Positions 45,501-59,158 of a stretch of DNA of 64,000 bases are shown piece by piece; positions within the stretch are counted from its first letter, which is position 1, and the number at the start of each line of letters is the position of its first letter. The position numbers were made by a program, and so were the translations under genes. The notes beneath the pieces are model-generated. The model saw only the letters and a program-made list of their open reading frames with translations. It had not been told where the DNA came from and searched no databases. Source of the DNA: Ancistrus triradiatus (Eukaryota > Chordata > Actinopteri > Siluriformes > Loricariidae). Location: the NCBI GenBank assembly GCA_025084515.1, contig JAJAGP010000211.1, positions 526,380 to 590,379 on the forward strand, in the 5' to 3' direction.

Positions 45501-45773
45501 CACGTAACCCTATTACTCTAAGTCACAACCTACAAAAACGTAATGTTGCACACAGCTGACCTTTATCAGCTAATTTTGAATTAATTATCTCCTGGTCAGT
45601 AAAACTAATAAATTGCCCTGCAAATGGTTTTTCCATTTTTTTCCAATATGCAAACATAATTCACACTCTGGACATGTACTATATATGGATATGTGAAACG
45701 GCTCAGGAGATTTGTTTTAAGCTTCCACGTTGACACTGGCAAGAGTTTTACACCACAATGCCAGCATTTGGAT

Positions 45774-45844
45774 AGTGGTGGCCTAGTGGTTAAGATACTG
45801 GTCCAGGGTTTAAATCCCACCTCTGCCAAGCTGCCACTGTTGGT
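45774..45844 (+). repeat. tRNA-derived SINE head only (copy 4)
   Basis: Keeps box A (TGGCCTAGTGGTTAAG) and box B (GGTTTAAATCCC) but lost about a dozen bases between them and the whole body and tail after CTGCCACTGTTGG. Confidence 0.8.
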
Positions 45845-48800
45845 GCACCCAGTGAATTCCAGGAATGGAATTCTGGACACAGTCATGACTTGGACCCGGA
45901 TAAGCAGGGTTAAAACAGGAAAATATAAATAAATAATAACAGTTTAATCCTAGTAGACAATCATTCGTTAATTTGGGAAAATGCTGATAATGATAACTAA
46001 AGTAAGACAGTCTGTTTTTTTTTTTAATCAGTTGTAATGTTAGTTATTGTAATGTTCAAATAAAAGTGAAATACTGCATATTTGGAGTAACATCACATGA
46101 TTTTCCCACAATGCAACACAATGCAACACTTACAGCATAGTTTTATACTGTATACTGTATTTCTATTTATACTGCAGCTGACATTAAAGTGTTTTTGGCC
46201 ATTACAGAGTTAATAACCATATAAAATAAAGTTATGATTAACAGATGCATTTCTCTCTCACAATGCAGCTTAAATGGCATTTTTTGCTTAGCTGTTTTAG
46301 TTTTGGCTGACATTTAAAATAAAATATCTTTACAGAGATGAGATCCTACCAGACAGTGCAGTTTTAAGGAAACATTTGCAGATAATTGCTTTCAGCTTAG
46401 AAAATCCTTCATATTTTGATATTTTTTCTACCCACCAGACAGATCAGCCATTAAAGCAAAATGTAGTACATGCTATCCACACCAAATCCTCTTCAAACTC
46501 ACTTGTAGGTTTTTTACTATATGAATATTAAACGTCTCTAAATCTACTCCTTTTTGGTTGGGCTTCAAAGATAATCTGTTTCAGAGCAAGGGGAATTAGC
46601 AGAGGCATCTGTATTGTGTGTATAGGAGTGTGAATACAGGAAGCAGTGACTATCCAACTCAGAATCAACGTCAAAATGGCTGAGTGCGCCATTTAGAAGC
46701 TGGTCTTCAGTCGCATTATGTTAAAGAGCCTAAATTGGACACCTTTCTTCTCCAGTAGTGAGTCAAATGTACTGGAAGGCACGGTATCAGCGTTTATGGA
46801 AGCTTATGGCAGCATTTGAAGTCGTGCAGAAGAGACAGGAGGAGCAAATGAATTGCTGGCAGCAGAAAATCTCCTGTAGAGAAGGTAAAGGCGTGAAATC
46901 TATTTAAGTGTGCCACAGGCAGAAAGGTTGCCACCCGTTCTAAAAAGTAGTGTAACAAGCCCCGAGTGTGCGACTGCCTATCTCTTACAGGCAATTTGCG
47001 AGATGGGTCTTTGCGTGAATGCGCTGTTTGTTGTCATGTTGAAATGGGACAGTGTGATTGTTTTCTGCAGCTAATTCCAGTCAAAGTATCACAGGAGATG
47101 CACTAAGATATATCAAGGAGCTTCCCTCAGGATTATGGAGCCATGGTAATGGCTGGACAGTACACCATCATAATTTTATCAAAGACAGTCAGTTATCCTC
47201 ATGCTGAAACCACAGAAAGCGCTCACCTATAATGCAAGATGTAACTAATCATCTTACTGATTACCAACGCAATCCCAGAGCCTGAACGCTCATAATTATG
47301 ACAATTTACATTTTGATAACACGTTGAATATTAATCTTATTTTTATGTCACTATGAGTTCTTAGGGGATAAAATGGTGGCTAAATAACAAATCTGTTTTT
47401 TTCCACAGTGACTAGAACAATGGGCTACACAAAAAGCAATGTCCTCCTCCTGAATTTAAGATGAATCTTCATCACAGTAGTAAAGCACGGCCAAAACATC
47501 TTCTCCAGATAACACTAACGATGAACCCGTACGAATATCACTCTAAACAGAAAATGCTACTATTGTTTGTTGAGCCAATGCATGTGACAAGAATCAGTCT
47601 ACACTGTGCTCGGCTAATAGTGAAAATTTGCTCTCCAGATTCCTGACAGTGATAGAGGTACCAATGGAGCTATTCCACCTTCCTACAGAAACCAGTCATA
47701 GCCGGCAATAGTGTCAGATGCTTTTGTTTTACACGTAAATGTACGGTATTAAAAAGGAATAAACTCTGTACATAATTATCTAGACACTACTACATTTCAT
47801 TCTTGTTTTGCTCTATAAGCAGCTTCTACCTTCTGCCATAGATTTAGAGATCTTCAGTCTATATTATCGACATTTACATTTGGTATTCTTATGTATCTTG
47901 AGCCTTGAACCTGTAATTTTGTCTCTGGTTAGCCAGATTAGAAGCTGCTTGCTGCATTAAGGCATACTATTAAAATTATATTGTTAGGATTGACCACCAG
48001 CTTTCTGTAATGTATCTAATTTTCTTTAAAAAAAATCCAAAACATTGTTGCCAAACAGGCATGATGTTTCTTTAAAGAAGCACTGAAATTCATGGATGAA
48101 ATGAGCTGTAATGTAATGAAATGGGAGGTTCTTTTGATGTCAGATACATCTGGGAAGATCTTGAGTTTTTAAGTAATCAGATTTACATTTTTTTAAATGC
48201 ATCCCTGGTGCCATTCGACTAGTATTGAGCAGAGGTCCTGTTAGTAGTGAAACTGTTTATTCCATTTCTCAGTAATAAGAGAGTTATTACTACTTATTTA
48301 AAAAATGTAGCTTTGTAACTATTTAACAGACCCAGCAGTGGAGCGTTGTTAATAGCTAATTTGAATGTTTTAATATTTTTTATCATATATTGAGCAAGAA
48401 ACCATGGAGTCAATTCTAGACTGAGTCAAAAACAAGCTTTAGAACAAAATCCATGCACAGAAACTGATTAGTATTGATTAGTCTTGTGCAAAGATAAGGT
48501 AAAATTAAGTTGACATGAGACATTCAAGTTTAGGTTGTGCCATATAGCTTTAAGTAAATATCGTGATATCGGCCTATGCAGTCTGTAAATCAAAAACTGA
48601 CGGGGTCACGGAGGTGGGTGGGACGATCCACAGCCTGTCTTCAAATTGACTGAGCACAGGCAGAGGTAAACTCTGGACAGGATGCCAGTCCATCACAGAG
48701 TTCTGTAACCACACCACTTGTAGTTGGCCTTACATCCAAGCCACAGGAGCTTCCACTATGTAAAATATGTAGGTACATTCTAAGCCTATATTGTGTGTTA

Positions 48801-50480
48801 TAACTGGCCCATTTCTTTCAAGTATTGTTATATCCAGATTGTCATTTTGGGTGCTTGTGGAATTTTGCTACCAGATTGATAAATTAATTCAACTTAACTG
48901 CGGTATGAAAGAAGAAATGTGGTATTGCCTTGGGCATTGGCAAATAAGAAGCAAATATGAACAATTAGGCAAATAAAACTGCAAAGTGTGTGTGTTGGGG
49001 GGACTTTTGCTATCAATGTGATGCTGAAGTCATACAGCTATTGCTCCAATGCATTTGGCAAATATAAGTCATATTCTATGTAGTAAAGTAAGACATATTT
49101 TTGTGTGTATGTAAAATGGAGCACGGTCTGCTGAATGTTGGACAAAATACATGACGAAAATTCAATCTGTAGCGATTTTCAAACTGTGGCCCATGGACTG
49201 CTGGCTTCTTCAGTAGTAACAGGTGTAATAGTAATATATTATTTAAATTCAGTTAGATGTGATGTAGTCTCTTAATTAGTATATGTCTGTTTACCTCAAA
49301 TACAAAATGCAATTCTGTATGATTTGCTTTCATTTGTATAACAATATTAATAGTAAACATAGTCACAAATGGGAGTAACTTAATGAATAAGTCAAAGGTG
49401 ACAGTAGAATGACTCTGTGAGGTAATGTAGGAAGTAACACTTGAAGGAACAGGCATTTTAAGAAGTAACTGCACTATTGTCAAAGAAATCCCCAGTATCC
49501 TGCTGTGTGTCTTTTGACATGTAATAGGTAGATGCTCTTCTGCTGTGTGCAGACAGACACGCTTCAGTGGCTTAAAGCTCCACACTTGAAATCCTAGGAA
49601 GGCTATCTCAAGTGTAATGATTTACAATAAGAATTGGATTAGCAATCAAAATCATAATCACGGCCAGTAAATAAAGAATAGTCTAACACCCAGTCTACAG
49701 AAAATCATGAAGGTGAACAAAAAGATGAACCCTGTGCAGTGTGAAAATATGCTGAACATCTATACCTTCGCTTGAGCTAATATTAGCATTATACCAGTAA
49801 TGACACAGCATTTACTGGCAATTATTGTTTTCTAAAGCACATGCTTCTTTGATGTTCAAACAGACAAGTAAGATACCAATGGAAGGAACTGGCAGGCAGG
49901 TGAGAACAATGAGAGACACTATACAGGGAGAAGGAAGGGATAAGGCCTGAGCGCTCATCTCATTATAAAGAAATGCAATAACATATTTGCACTGCTTACA
50001 AAACGTTTCACCTTGATCTAAGGTACATACTTTTACATAACTATAAATATATCATTCTGGTTGGCATACAGATGATGTTGACGATGGACACCGAAACATT
50101 CTGAATGAAATGCATGTCCAATAGATCACTATTATCATACGACATACAATTAACTGTTAATTTTATACCATACTAATCACACAGAACTTCCGAATACAAT
50201 ATATGCAGATACAATATAGAAATGAGTAATAATAAAATATTTGTGTCATTTTTAAGTATGTTTCAAAAACAGGCATGTGGTTAATTTACGTGAAACAATC
50301 CAATTTAAGCCTGTCATGCAATGTTGCGAGGATGTTTTATTTTTGGAAAAAGATAAAAAATAAAAAACATTAGTCAAGATGTGCAACATGTAAGTTAAAC
50401 GATGCCAGCTCAATCAAAAGAAATGAATGGTAATTTTTTAGGAAATATCAACATTGTAAGGACATATTGCAATATCCTTA
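45845..50480. other. Long unique, repeat-poor sequence
   Basis: No exon or mobile element recognised, except a decayed repeat at 48600-48720 (GATGCCAGTCCATCACAG). 46980-47250 is balanced in composition and free of repeats, a candidate conserved non-coding block. No ORF here shows a domain. Confidence 0.35.
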
Positions 50481-50682
50481 TTTGACAAAGAAAAGAACAA
50501 TGAATAAAAGGCTTACCTTTAGCATTAGCATACAGGAGGCTGCATACACACTCGCACTTCTACAAACATTCTCACACACACATGGGCAGGCAGACAAGAG
50601 AGCCCATCATTGTTCTCCTCTAACTCCTCCCACACAAAGCTCACCCAGAGTGTGTGGAGATATGCACATGCACGCGCACACA

Positions 50683-50890
50683 CGCACACACACACACACA
50701 CACACACACGCTCACACACATACACAAATGTGCACATGATAGCATGCATGTTCTCACACAAAGAATCCCAAAGAGAATCCAGCGCAATCACATGACATGC
50801 ATAAGCCTAAACGTAGATATAGGTTTGAGGGTATTGTGTATGTGTGCGTGCGTGTGTGTGTCTGTGTGCGTGTGTGCGTGTGTGTGTGAA
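50683..50890. repeat. Facing CA and GT microsatellites
   Basis: (CA)n at 50683-50709 with CA-rich shoulders, and interrupted (GT)n at 50839-50890 on the same strand. The two can pair as an inverted repeat with a loop of about 130 bases. Confidence 0.85.
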
Positions 50891-53800
50891 TGCAATGACC
50901 TGGTACACACAGGAAACTAGTGTAGGGAAACTACATCCCACCACCCAGACACTCACGAAGCTGTAGTAGATACAGAATGCATGTGTATTACGAGACCCTT
51001 GAGGCGTCCAAACGCGCACACATTCATACTCACACACACACACAGTTTGCATTATTAATAACCCTTAATGGTTCCATTATATGGAATAGAGATTCAGCTA
51101 TTTTAACACGGATCAAAGTCACAATTCATAAAACGGACACAGGATGAGAATGAGACTCCCATTTCTGCTGGCTCTAAGGGTTTCTCCCTCCTGTTTGATG
51201 TGTTATTGACTTCCCTACACACGCAAAACCATTTCATGGAGGAAACATTGTCTCAACAGTGAGGCTTTTCACCTTTACAGCCAACACTTCTCTTGCAAAT
51301 AGCAGGACAGATGCGTGAGATGTCAAGAGTCTGATGGAAAGTGAAATTGAACAATACTCTATTGTCCTTGTCCTTGTGCCACATTTTGCGAGTGTGTAAT
51401 CTAGCTGTTATACACCAGAGAGGTAGGAAGAACGAGAAAGAAAGAGAAAATAGAGAAAGAGAGGGGGCAGGGCTTTGACACAGAAATGAATGGCTAATTC
51501 TAGCATACGACCCTGATCAATGAGAGAAAAAAGATATGACAGAGAGAGATACTGCAGGAGAGAGAGATAGATGAAAGCAACTCTGTCCCTTTAGTAGACT
51601 AATCAGCAGTACTAGTTGGCGAGTCTGTTTTTGGTTGACACCTGCTATTTGATTCATTCATAATTTGTTGTATATAAAATCAAAAAGAAGTGTAAGTGAT
51701 CATTTGTGCACTGATGTCTAAGGAAAATGGTTGGTGAAACAGTTAAGCATTCAATGATGACTTTCTTTTTTGTTATATGGTACGGCTTTCTTGACTACAT
51801 TTGCCCACAGGGTCAATCAATGCAATACATCGTTAAATACATTTAAATTACCAACATCATTTTTTGTGTGTTTCCAAAACGAAGCGTACACCATCTGAAA
51901 TAAATGAACAATTAAACTCGTTTCAGTGTCTGTGAAAGATGAAAGACACATGTACGCCCATATGAGTGTAGACATGTACAACCACCCACACACCACCCAC
52001 ACACACGTGCACACCACATGCACAAAGCATGTGCATGTAATACATACACCACGCCATTTTCCCAAACCCCAGACAAGGCAGATAAGCAGAAATCAGTGGC
52101 ATTCTTTAAAAGAAAATCCAATTAATTTGCTTCAACCGCCTTTGTTTTGGGCTTTGCACAGGAGCACAAAGGGGGAGAACCCTGTTCATACACTACTGAA
52201 TCTGCCTGCATACTATAAGCGTACCTCAATGTACAGAGTGTATCCACCCACACGCCAGTCAATCTCCCTGTCAATCACACAGCATGGACAACACCTCCAC
52301 CACAGCCATTTTGTGATCAAGCAGTGGAGGAAAGCCTTGTGTCGCTGATTATGTAGTGCATTCCATATGTTATATATTACATGTACTGTACATGCTTTTC
52401 TTTATCAATAATATCCAGTCATTTCACTGAGCTTCTTTTACAGTTATAGTATAGACCTACAATATATCAAATAAGGAAATGAACTTTACCCACTACAAGT
52501 GCGGTCCTCACCCTTGAATAAACGGCTGGTCCATGTCTGAAGAGGCACTATATGGGTTTTATTCGTCAATATGAATTATTCAATCTCGATCAATAGATAC
52601 TGCATGCATTTACAAATCAATTTAATCCTGGGTAAATCTGTCCACCTTCTGGCTCGGAAGAAATGTGTGATGCTTTTATTGCAGTTCACATGCCATGAAA
52701 GCTAAACGGAGCTTTACTGCTGCTCCACTTCAGGGTGAAGATGAGGTTAAATGCTCAGCAGTCTGTCCAGCATACAGCACCACACCCAGAGCCACTGAAC
52801 GCAAACGGGATCACAAGCAGATCAAAAAGATGGTTTGAAAATGCTAACACGCATATATGGGTGGTCAGAACATGTGTGTGTGTGTGATCAAACCATTAAA
52901 ATGACATTTATAGACTGAGTTGTTAAGTGTCCGTAAATGCTGCCAAATAAATTGTGTGACTAAGCTATAATTAGCATTATGGATGTCTCCATGATCCTGT
53001 TCAGTTGAATTATGTCCCTTTGCGGTGAATGTTGTGAAATTGCAGACATTGTACAATTTGCGCTGCTAGTGGCTGTGTTTTGTTCTAGAATCATCAACCC
53101 ATTTTAACAGAGAAGGGCTACTTGGAAAGCGCAGTACACACCTTACAAAGTGTTGCAACTGTATCTGACTTACGTAGGCGTTAGGGCGACTGCATTGTAC
53201 AGTGAGCACTTACACATTGTATAAGAGTGCGGTACAGGGTAGGATCATGTGATATTCTGATGTGGAGTCCATTTGTATCCATGTAGTGACGTAGTATGGA
53301 CTTATGTAGCATACTGATATTATTTTACACATCATAATGTCTTTCCCAGTGTACATTTTAAGAGATGGTTCCTACCATGATGGCGTGATGGAAGTGATGG
53401 ACGTCCTACCTTGGACCCTCACTCACAGTAGTGAATGCACAGACACTCTGCGCATGCTAACCACAGAGACGATCACATGCGAGATAAGAGATATAACAGT
53501 TCACATTTTCCCATGGGAAGCACCTCACTGGTAAATGTGTTTAATGACGAGCTAGATTAGCACAAAGCAACCGAATGGACCTCAGAGCTACTAAACCAGC
53601 AATCACGCCATCAGTAACCTTTTCAAAGGGAAGATTTTTTCCTCCGAACAAGACATTCAGCCTCTGAGTTACACAAATGCAGCTGATGATCAATTGTAGT
53701 CAACTATCCTAGTAGTCACCCCTATAATTTCCATCCATACACTGTGCTGAGCGCCAGATGGGATGACATTGGGAAATGGTGGCATCAAGCCTACACCTAT

Positions 53801-54628
53801 CCTTAAACTTCAGGCCCAGTCCAACTGCCCTCTTTTTTCTCCATCTTTCACCTTTGAGAACATGTAAAATAAGCCCTGTAAGAAAAAATGAACAGCTTTC
53901 TAATACAACGCAGCTTCGCTTTACTGACATGGGTACTTTTCTGAGGCCCAGGTTCATATCAACGGCCTACTGATGTTCAGACTCAGTTCTTGCAGAAACC
54001 TTGTAAAAATAGTCGCAGGACAACTCTGATCAGCGCCATCCTCGCAGTCCTATCCTAACATGAAGCTGCTGAGAGAATGTGTGTGTCACTCCATTTGTGC
54101 ATTGATCACACGTATAATGTGATTGTGTCTGAGATCGCAGACTCTTGGTGCCATCTCTGCTCAGATAGGGCTCTTTGTCTCCGTGTGTAAAGATTTAAGG
54201 ACAGTGTTCCCAATGTTACATGAATCTACAATTCATTTCTGTTGCTAAAACGTTCTTTAAATTGTTTCAACAGTTTTAAAGGTCTATGTTGTATATATTT
54301 TTTGGAAAGTGAGATTGGTTTTCCAGGATCCCTTTTGTTACTGTACATATCTGCGGAGATGGCCTCTACAGCATTGACAAGGTGCTCTAAGTTCTTTGTT
54401 TTTGCTTGACAGGTTTATATGTTAACAGGATATGAAAAGGATTTGTGCAGAATCATAATACGTATTTGACTTATACGCAGGTTAGTGCATTGTAGGAAAA
54501 TATCTAGATGTGTATGTCTGGGTGAGAATGGGTGCATGATCCTGGCACTTACCCTGATGGTCTCAGTAGACAGTGGCACTGATTGTGTCCTACTGCTTCC
54601 ACTAGCTTTTTCATTCTTCTCTCTTTTG

Positions 54629-54629
<1 letters not shown>
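50891..54629. other. Unique sequence, nothing recognised
   Basis: Short CA/GA-rich patches (51030-51050, 51430-51570, 51985-52030). Open frames such as 51926-52348 contain only repeat-driven His/Thr runs. No exon or transposon supported. Confidence 0.4.
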
Positions 54630-54684
<55 letters not shown>

Positions 54685-54706
54685 GCACACACACACACAC
54701 ACACAC
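54630..54706. repeat. (TC)26 followed by (CA)n
   Basis: TC from 54630 to 54682, then CA from 54686 to 54706. A long pyrimidine mirror tract with triplex (H-DNA) potential. Open frames through it are repeat artefacts. Confidence 0.97.
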
Positions 54707-55704
54707 TCTGTCTCTCACTTTCTCTCTGTCCTCTCACTCACTCACACTCTTCAGGAGCATCAGATCGGTAGCTCTTCACCCTGGCACAGAGAGTGGCGAG
54801 GCACATGGGAGGGGTGTTTTGTAATCTGCCAGGTTGTACCACCCACGGGAGAAAGTCAAGGAGAGGGGGAAGGAGGAGAGCGTAACGGGAACTGGAGCAG
54901 CTATACATTCAGCGTTACCCTCTTTCTGCTTTCTGAGTGGTCTCGTCCACTTCCTGCGCCCTGATTGGTGCTCCTACTTCGCCTTCAATTAAAATTCAAG
55001 GAAGAAGAGGAAAAAAAGAGGAAGAGGGGATGCCTTCACATTGAAGATTGATTCAACCGTCCTTATTTGCCTAAAACATAAGGATTAGCATTAGTCACTG
55101 GGGTATGCTACAATGAGCACGCTGCACTCATGTTACTGTACATACGCTGTCTGCACTTTGGGTGTGTAAGCTGCTGAGGTGGGCATGTGAGGTGTGTGAG
55201 TGTGCATGTATGCTGGCGGATAGGGCGAGCATGACAGTAGATTCGCACGCATTCAGAGACAGTAAAGAGAGCAACCGAATATTAACCATACATTTGAAGT
55301 TAGGCGTCTATAGTAAATATATCCATAGGTAAATCTCAGGAGAATCAGGGGATAGCATATTTGAGCAGGTACATGTTAGGCTCTTATCACACCATGGCCC
55401 TGAGATCATGGCATTGATACTGATAAACGTATGCCATTATAGATTTATTTGAACTGCACTCCATTCTCTAATGGTTTCTGGGAATATTAACAAAGAACCA
55501 CTGGCCTTAAAAGATCCCAGGCAAGCAACTGGATACACAATGTTATTAATACGAAAAGCAAAATCCTTTAAATATAATGAAATGTCTCTGAATTTGCGCC
55601 CCAGAATTTGTCCTTAGTTTGAAAACAATCTCAGAGTTCTATTCATTTCCATTTACACTAGTTGACGTAGAACCTGATTTTGGGGGCACGTGTGTTTATA
55701 GAGT
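54707..55704. other. Unique sequence, nothing recognised
   Basis: A GA-rich piece at 54985-55030 follows an ordinary stretch. No exon supported. Confidence 0.4.
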
Positions 55705-55858
55705 ACTGTGCAAAAGTTGTTGCAATGGTATAATGACCATGTATAACATATTGTAGACGATTGGACCTTTGTGAGCTTCAGCATATCTTAGCCTTTTCCA
55801 TTGCCCAAACAATGGTATATCTAATCTAATGCTGGCCTAAGACTTTTGCACAGTACTG
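55705..55858. mobile_element. Short MITE with GTGCAAAAG ends (copy 2)
   Basis: It begins TACTGTGCAAAAGTTG and ends AGACTTTTGCACAGTACTG, the same ends as 40733-41095. Only about 150 bases long. Confidence 0.75.
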
Positions 55859-57814
55859 TGTTTTCTCTTAATATAGCTACACCCTAGTCACAGTTTAAGT
55901 GGAAGGATCCGTGGTTAAATCCATGCACGAATAACCTTGTTTTTTTCAGTGCTATTTAAGGGATACGTTAAAGTCAGGAATGAAGCTGTTCTGTTTTGCA
56001 ATGAATTTGAATCTTCCAGGATCTGTCGATTCTGAGTACCCAAATGTAGCGGCAAAGGTGCTAGACAGACATGCCTTGCACATATTGAGCATTTAAAGTT
56101 AGCATAGGCATACATTTCATTGTTACTGCAACTCATATAATAAAAAAGCAGAAATATTGCTGTTTCTTCAGCGCCAAAGGCAGTACGGTAAAGACTGGTT
56201 GTCTATTCACTGACAAACACAATGTCCACTGACTCTCATATTAGTGGGGACGAGACTGACAAGTAGGTGTGAGAGGGTGATGTGCTGCGCGTGTTTGCGT
56301 GGATGTTTTTACCCGTCTTTTGTCCGCTTGTGTCTGCATGTGGCGTGGGGCATGCATTTATGGACAACCTCTATAACTGCACCAGTGCATGTGTACATTT
56401 GTGCGTCCTATTATTTACACGGATGAGCTGTGTGTGGTAATGTACGAAGTAGCAAGCTGTTGCGTCTATGCGTGTGTTTGTGTTAACGTAGCCTTCGATA
56501 ACTAGAGTGAGGATGGTTGCACTCCCTGCCCCCAACAAAGCAACTGCATCCGCACGCCTGACTGCCACCCTTACTGGAGACGTACACTGTGCATGCCTGT
56601 TAGTGTGTTTTTCGATCAACCTCGGTAGCATCATCGGAAGATTGTCTGTGTGGATGTAAGGAACCTGTGTGTTGTTCATTGTCTGTAGCTTACATGTGCC
56701 TGCATCAGTGAACACGCAAATCGCCACTTCATCACTAACAGTGTGTGTTGTGCGACAATGAGGTGTGTAAGAAATAAAAGCAAGCTTAATTCCGGGCAAA
56801 GCAGTGAGCTGGAGCAACCGCACCCTATAGGAATGCCTTTCTGTCTGCACTGCCTCGTCACAGTAGGGATCTGATTAGCTGCCACTACAGGAGATTGACT
56901 GAAAGATGGAGGGAGAAGAAAATGCACGAGGAATGTGGGGATAGAAGAGAAGAAGCGGAAATTTGCCATATATGCTCTCCTCTGGGATGGCCATATTGAT
57001 TTTAAGGTATCATGAGGCAGAAGGAGAAATGGAGATAAAGCTGGGGGGGTTGGACAAAGTAGCCGTATATGTTTCCATCCTGCAAAACACCATTGATTGG
57101 ACAACATCATGTGACAGCATTTGAATTGGATGGATTGACAGAGATAAAATAGAGACAGGGAGCCACTGCTCGGCTCAGTATGTGGCTGTTCAGGAGGGGG
57201 AAGGGGGAACTGAAAGCATATATGCTTCTTGTGGAGCATAAGTAAGCTCCAATGATTGCGGCTCGTCGTTAGACCATGTCATTCCCCTTTGGCTATATGT
57301 GGGTGATATTTATGTTTTGTGTGTGTGTGTGTGTGTTGTGACAGACAATGCTTGTCTATGTGATGTTTTTTGTCTATATGATTATGAGTGTTCAGAGGTT
57401 TGGTGAGCATTCCCACAGTACATTGAGCTGCTCCTGTTCTAATGGACTCCATCTGTCTGATCCCATCACCCACAGAGAAGGAAGAGATCATGCTAATATT
57501 TATGCTCACACCACGCGAGTGATGGTGGCCCCCTGGAGCTCCCTCTGAATTCCCGGACACCGAGTTGACAAACGGTGGCGAGGCAGTGATACTCAACATC
57601 GTTGAGCTAAAAACATTGCTTTTTCTTAAATTTATTGACCACGTGCCTTGATTCTCTATTCCCCTAGAGTGTCCAACCAGGATTCCTAACGTCTACAGAG
57701 GTACACGTTACATTACCATCGCTCATTCTTGCTTCCCTCATTTTGCCTGCTCAGTTTACTGATTTGATATCTCTATAAGATCAAATCTTATTGAAAATGC
57801 ATAGATGTATTCCA
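55859..57814. other. Unique sequence, nothing recognised
   Basis: A (GT)n run at 57318-57336. The 187-codon minus open frame at 56676-57239 has no recognisable domain, no splice context and ordinary composition; I do not call it a gene. Confidence 0.4.
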
Positions 57815-57870
57815 TGTGTGTGTGTGTGTGTGTGTGCGTGTGCGTGTGCGTGTGTGTGTGTGTGTGCAAG
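57815..57870. repeat. (GT)n microsatellite, interrupted
   Basis: GT repeats with GC interruptions (TGTGCGTG). A second run lies at 58017-58052. Confidence 0.95.
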
Positions 57871-58354
57871 CGTGTGCAGTTAAAAGCTGGCTGTCAGCGT
57901 CTCAAGCTGCTGAAATGCATGGCTGCCCACTCGCCTGTTTGAGGATACACCCAGCTGTCCTAGGTCTAGCTCAACCCTGCCACCCATGTGTAGGATGAGA
58001 GGATGTATGTGAGTTAGTGTGTGTGTGTGTGTGAGTGAGTGTGTGAGTGTGTAGGCTGCACACAGACGCTTGTCAGGGCTCAGCTATTTAAGGCAAAACT
58101 CCACTGCAGGGATCTTAGCGAAACAGAGAAAAGAAAGGGACAGAAGAACAATGAAAAGACAACCCACTGGACTGATTAACGTTTTCATCTGTGCTCAATA
58201 TTAAACTGAGGTCTTTTCATTTGTATCTAAATAACCAACCCATGGTGGTGAGACGTGTAAACCTGAATATGCCTTAAGTGCCTAAATGATGCTTACAAAA
58301 CATTCCCTTTATTCTTAAACTTCACAGCTACATTTGCTGCATGGCAAACCATGC
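57871..58354. other. Unique sequence
   Basis: Apart from the GT run at 58017-58052 nothing is recognised. Confidence 0.4.
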
Positions 58355-59158
58355 GCTCACCGATCACTTTATTAGGTGCACCTCCTTGCTTCTACACTCA
58401 TTGTCCATTTTATCTGTTCCAATTACCATATACGGTAGAAGCATTTTGTAGTTCTGTAATTACAGACCTGCGTCTGTTCCTCTACATACTTTGTTTGTCC
58501 CCTGTACTCTGTTCTCTAATGGTGGGGCCCCCACAGACAGACCACAGATCAGGTACTATTTGGGTGGTGGATCATTTTCATTTCTGCAGTGACACTGATG
58601 TGGTTGTGGTATGTTAGTGTGTGCAGTGCTGCTGGAGTTTTTAAATACTGTGTTCACCATTGTGCACTCTACTAGACACATCTACTAAATTGCTACTAAA
58701 TCTTGTAGATGCAAAGTCAGAGACAGCAGCTCATTTGTCGTTGTTTGTGTTAGTCATCCTCTAATCCTCCACACAGGATGCTCCCTACAGAATGCTGGTG
58801 GCTGGACATTTGGGTTGTTGGAGGATTTTCAGTCCAGCATTGACACTGAGGTGTTTAAAACTCCAGCAGCTGGACCAGATCCAGTCTTACCAGTACAACA
58901 CACACCAACACACCACCACATCAGTGTTACTGCAATTCTGTGAATGATCCACCACCCAAATAGTACCTGATCTGTGGTGGTAATGTGGGGGTCCTGTCCA
59001 TTAGAGAACAAGGGGTCTAACAAAGTATGTAGAGAAACAGATGGACTACAGTCTGTAAGTGTAACTACAGAGTTGCTTATATATGGTAAGTGGAACTTAT
59101 GAAATAGACAGTAAGTGTAGAAACAAAGAGGTGTACCTAATAAAGTGATAGGTGAGTG
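58355..59158. mobile_element. Complete foldback DNA element with arms of about 290 bp
   Basis: The left arm (58355-58650) and right arm (58855-59158) are inverted copies: GCTCACCGATCACTTTATTAGG against the complement of CCTAATAAAGTGATAGGTGAG, and GGTACTATTTGGGTGGTGGA against TCCACCACCCAAATAGTACC. A 200-bp centre separates them. The ends resemble Tc1-related fish elements that end TAATAAAGTG. It has no coding frame. Confidence 0.88.

Noticed and set aside
50467..50920. Overlapping frames rich in His-Thr or Val-Cys
   Set aside because: Translations of CA/GT microsatellites.
54485..54964. A 159-codon frame with Ser-Leu and Thr-His repeats
   Set aside because: It is generated by the TC and CA microsatellites; no domain and no splice context.
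56676..57239. A 187-codon minus-strand open frame
   Set aside because: No recognisable motif or gene context; open frames of this size are expected by chance in 64 kb.
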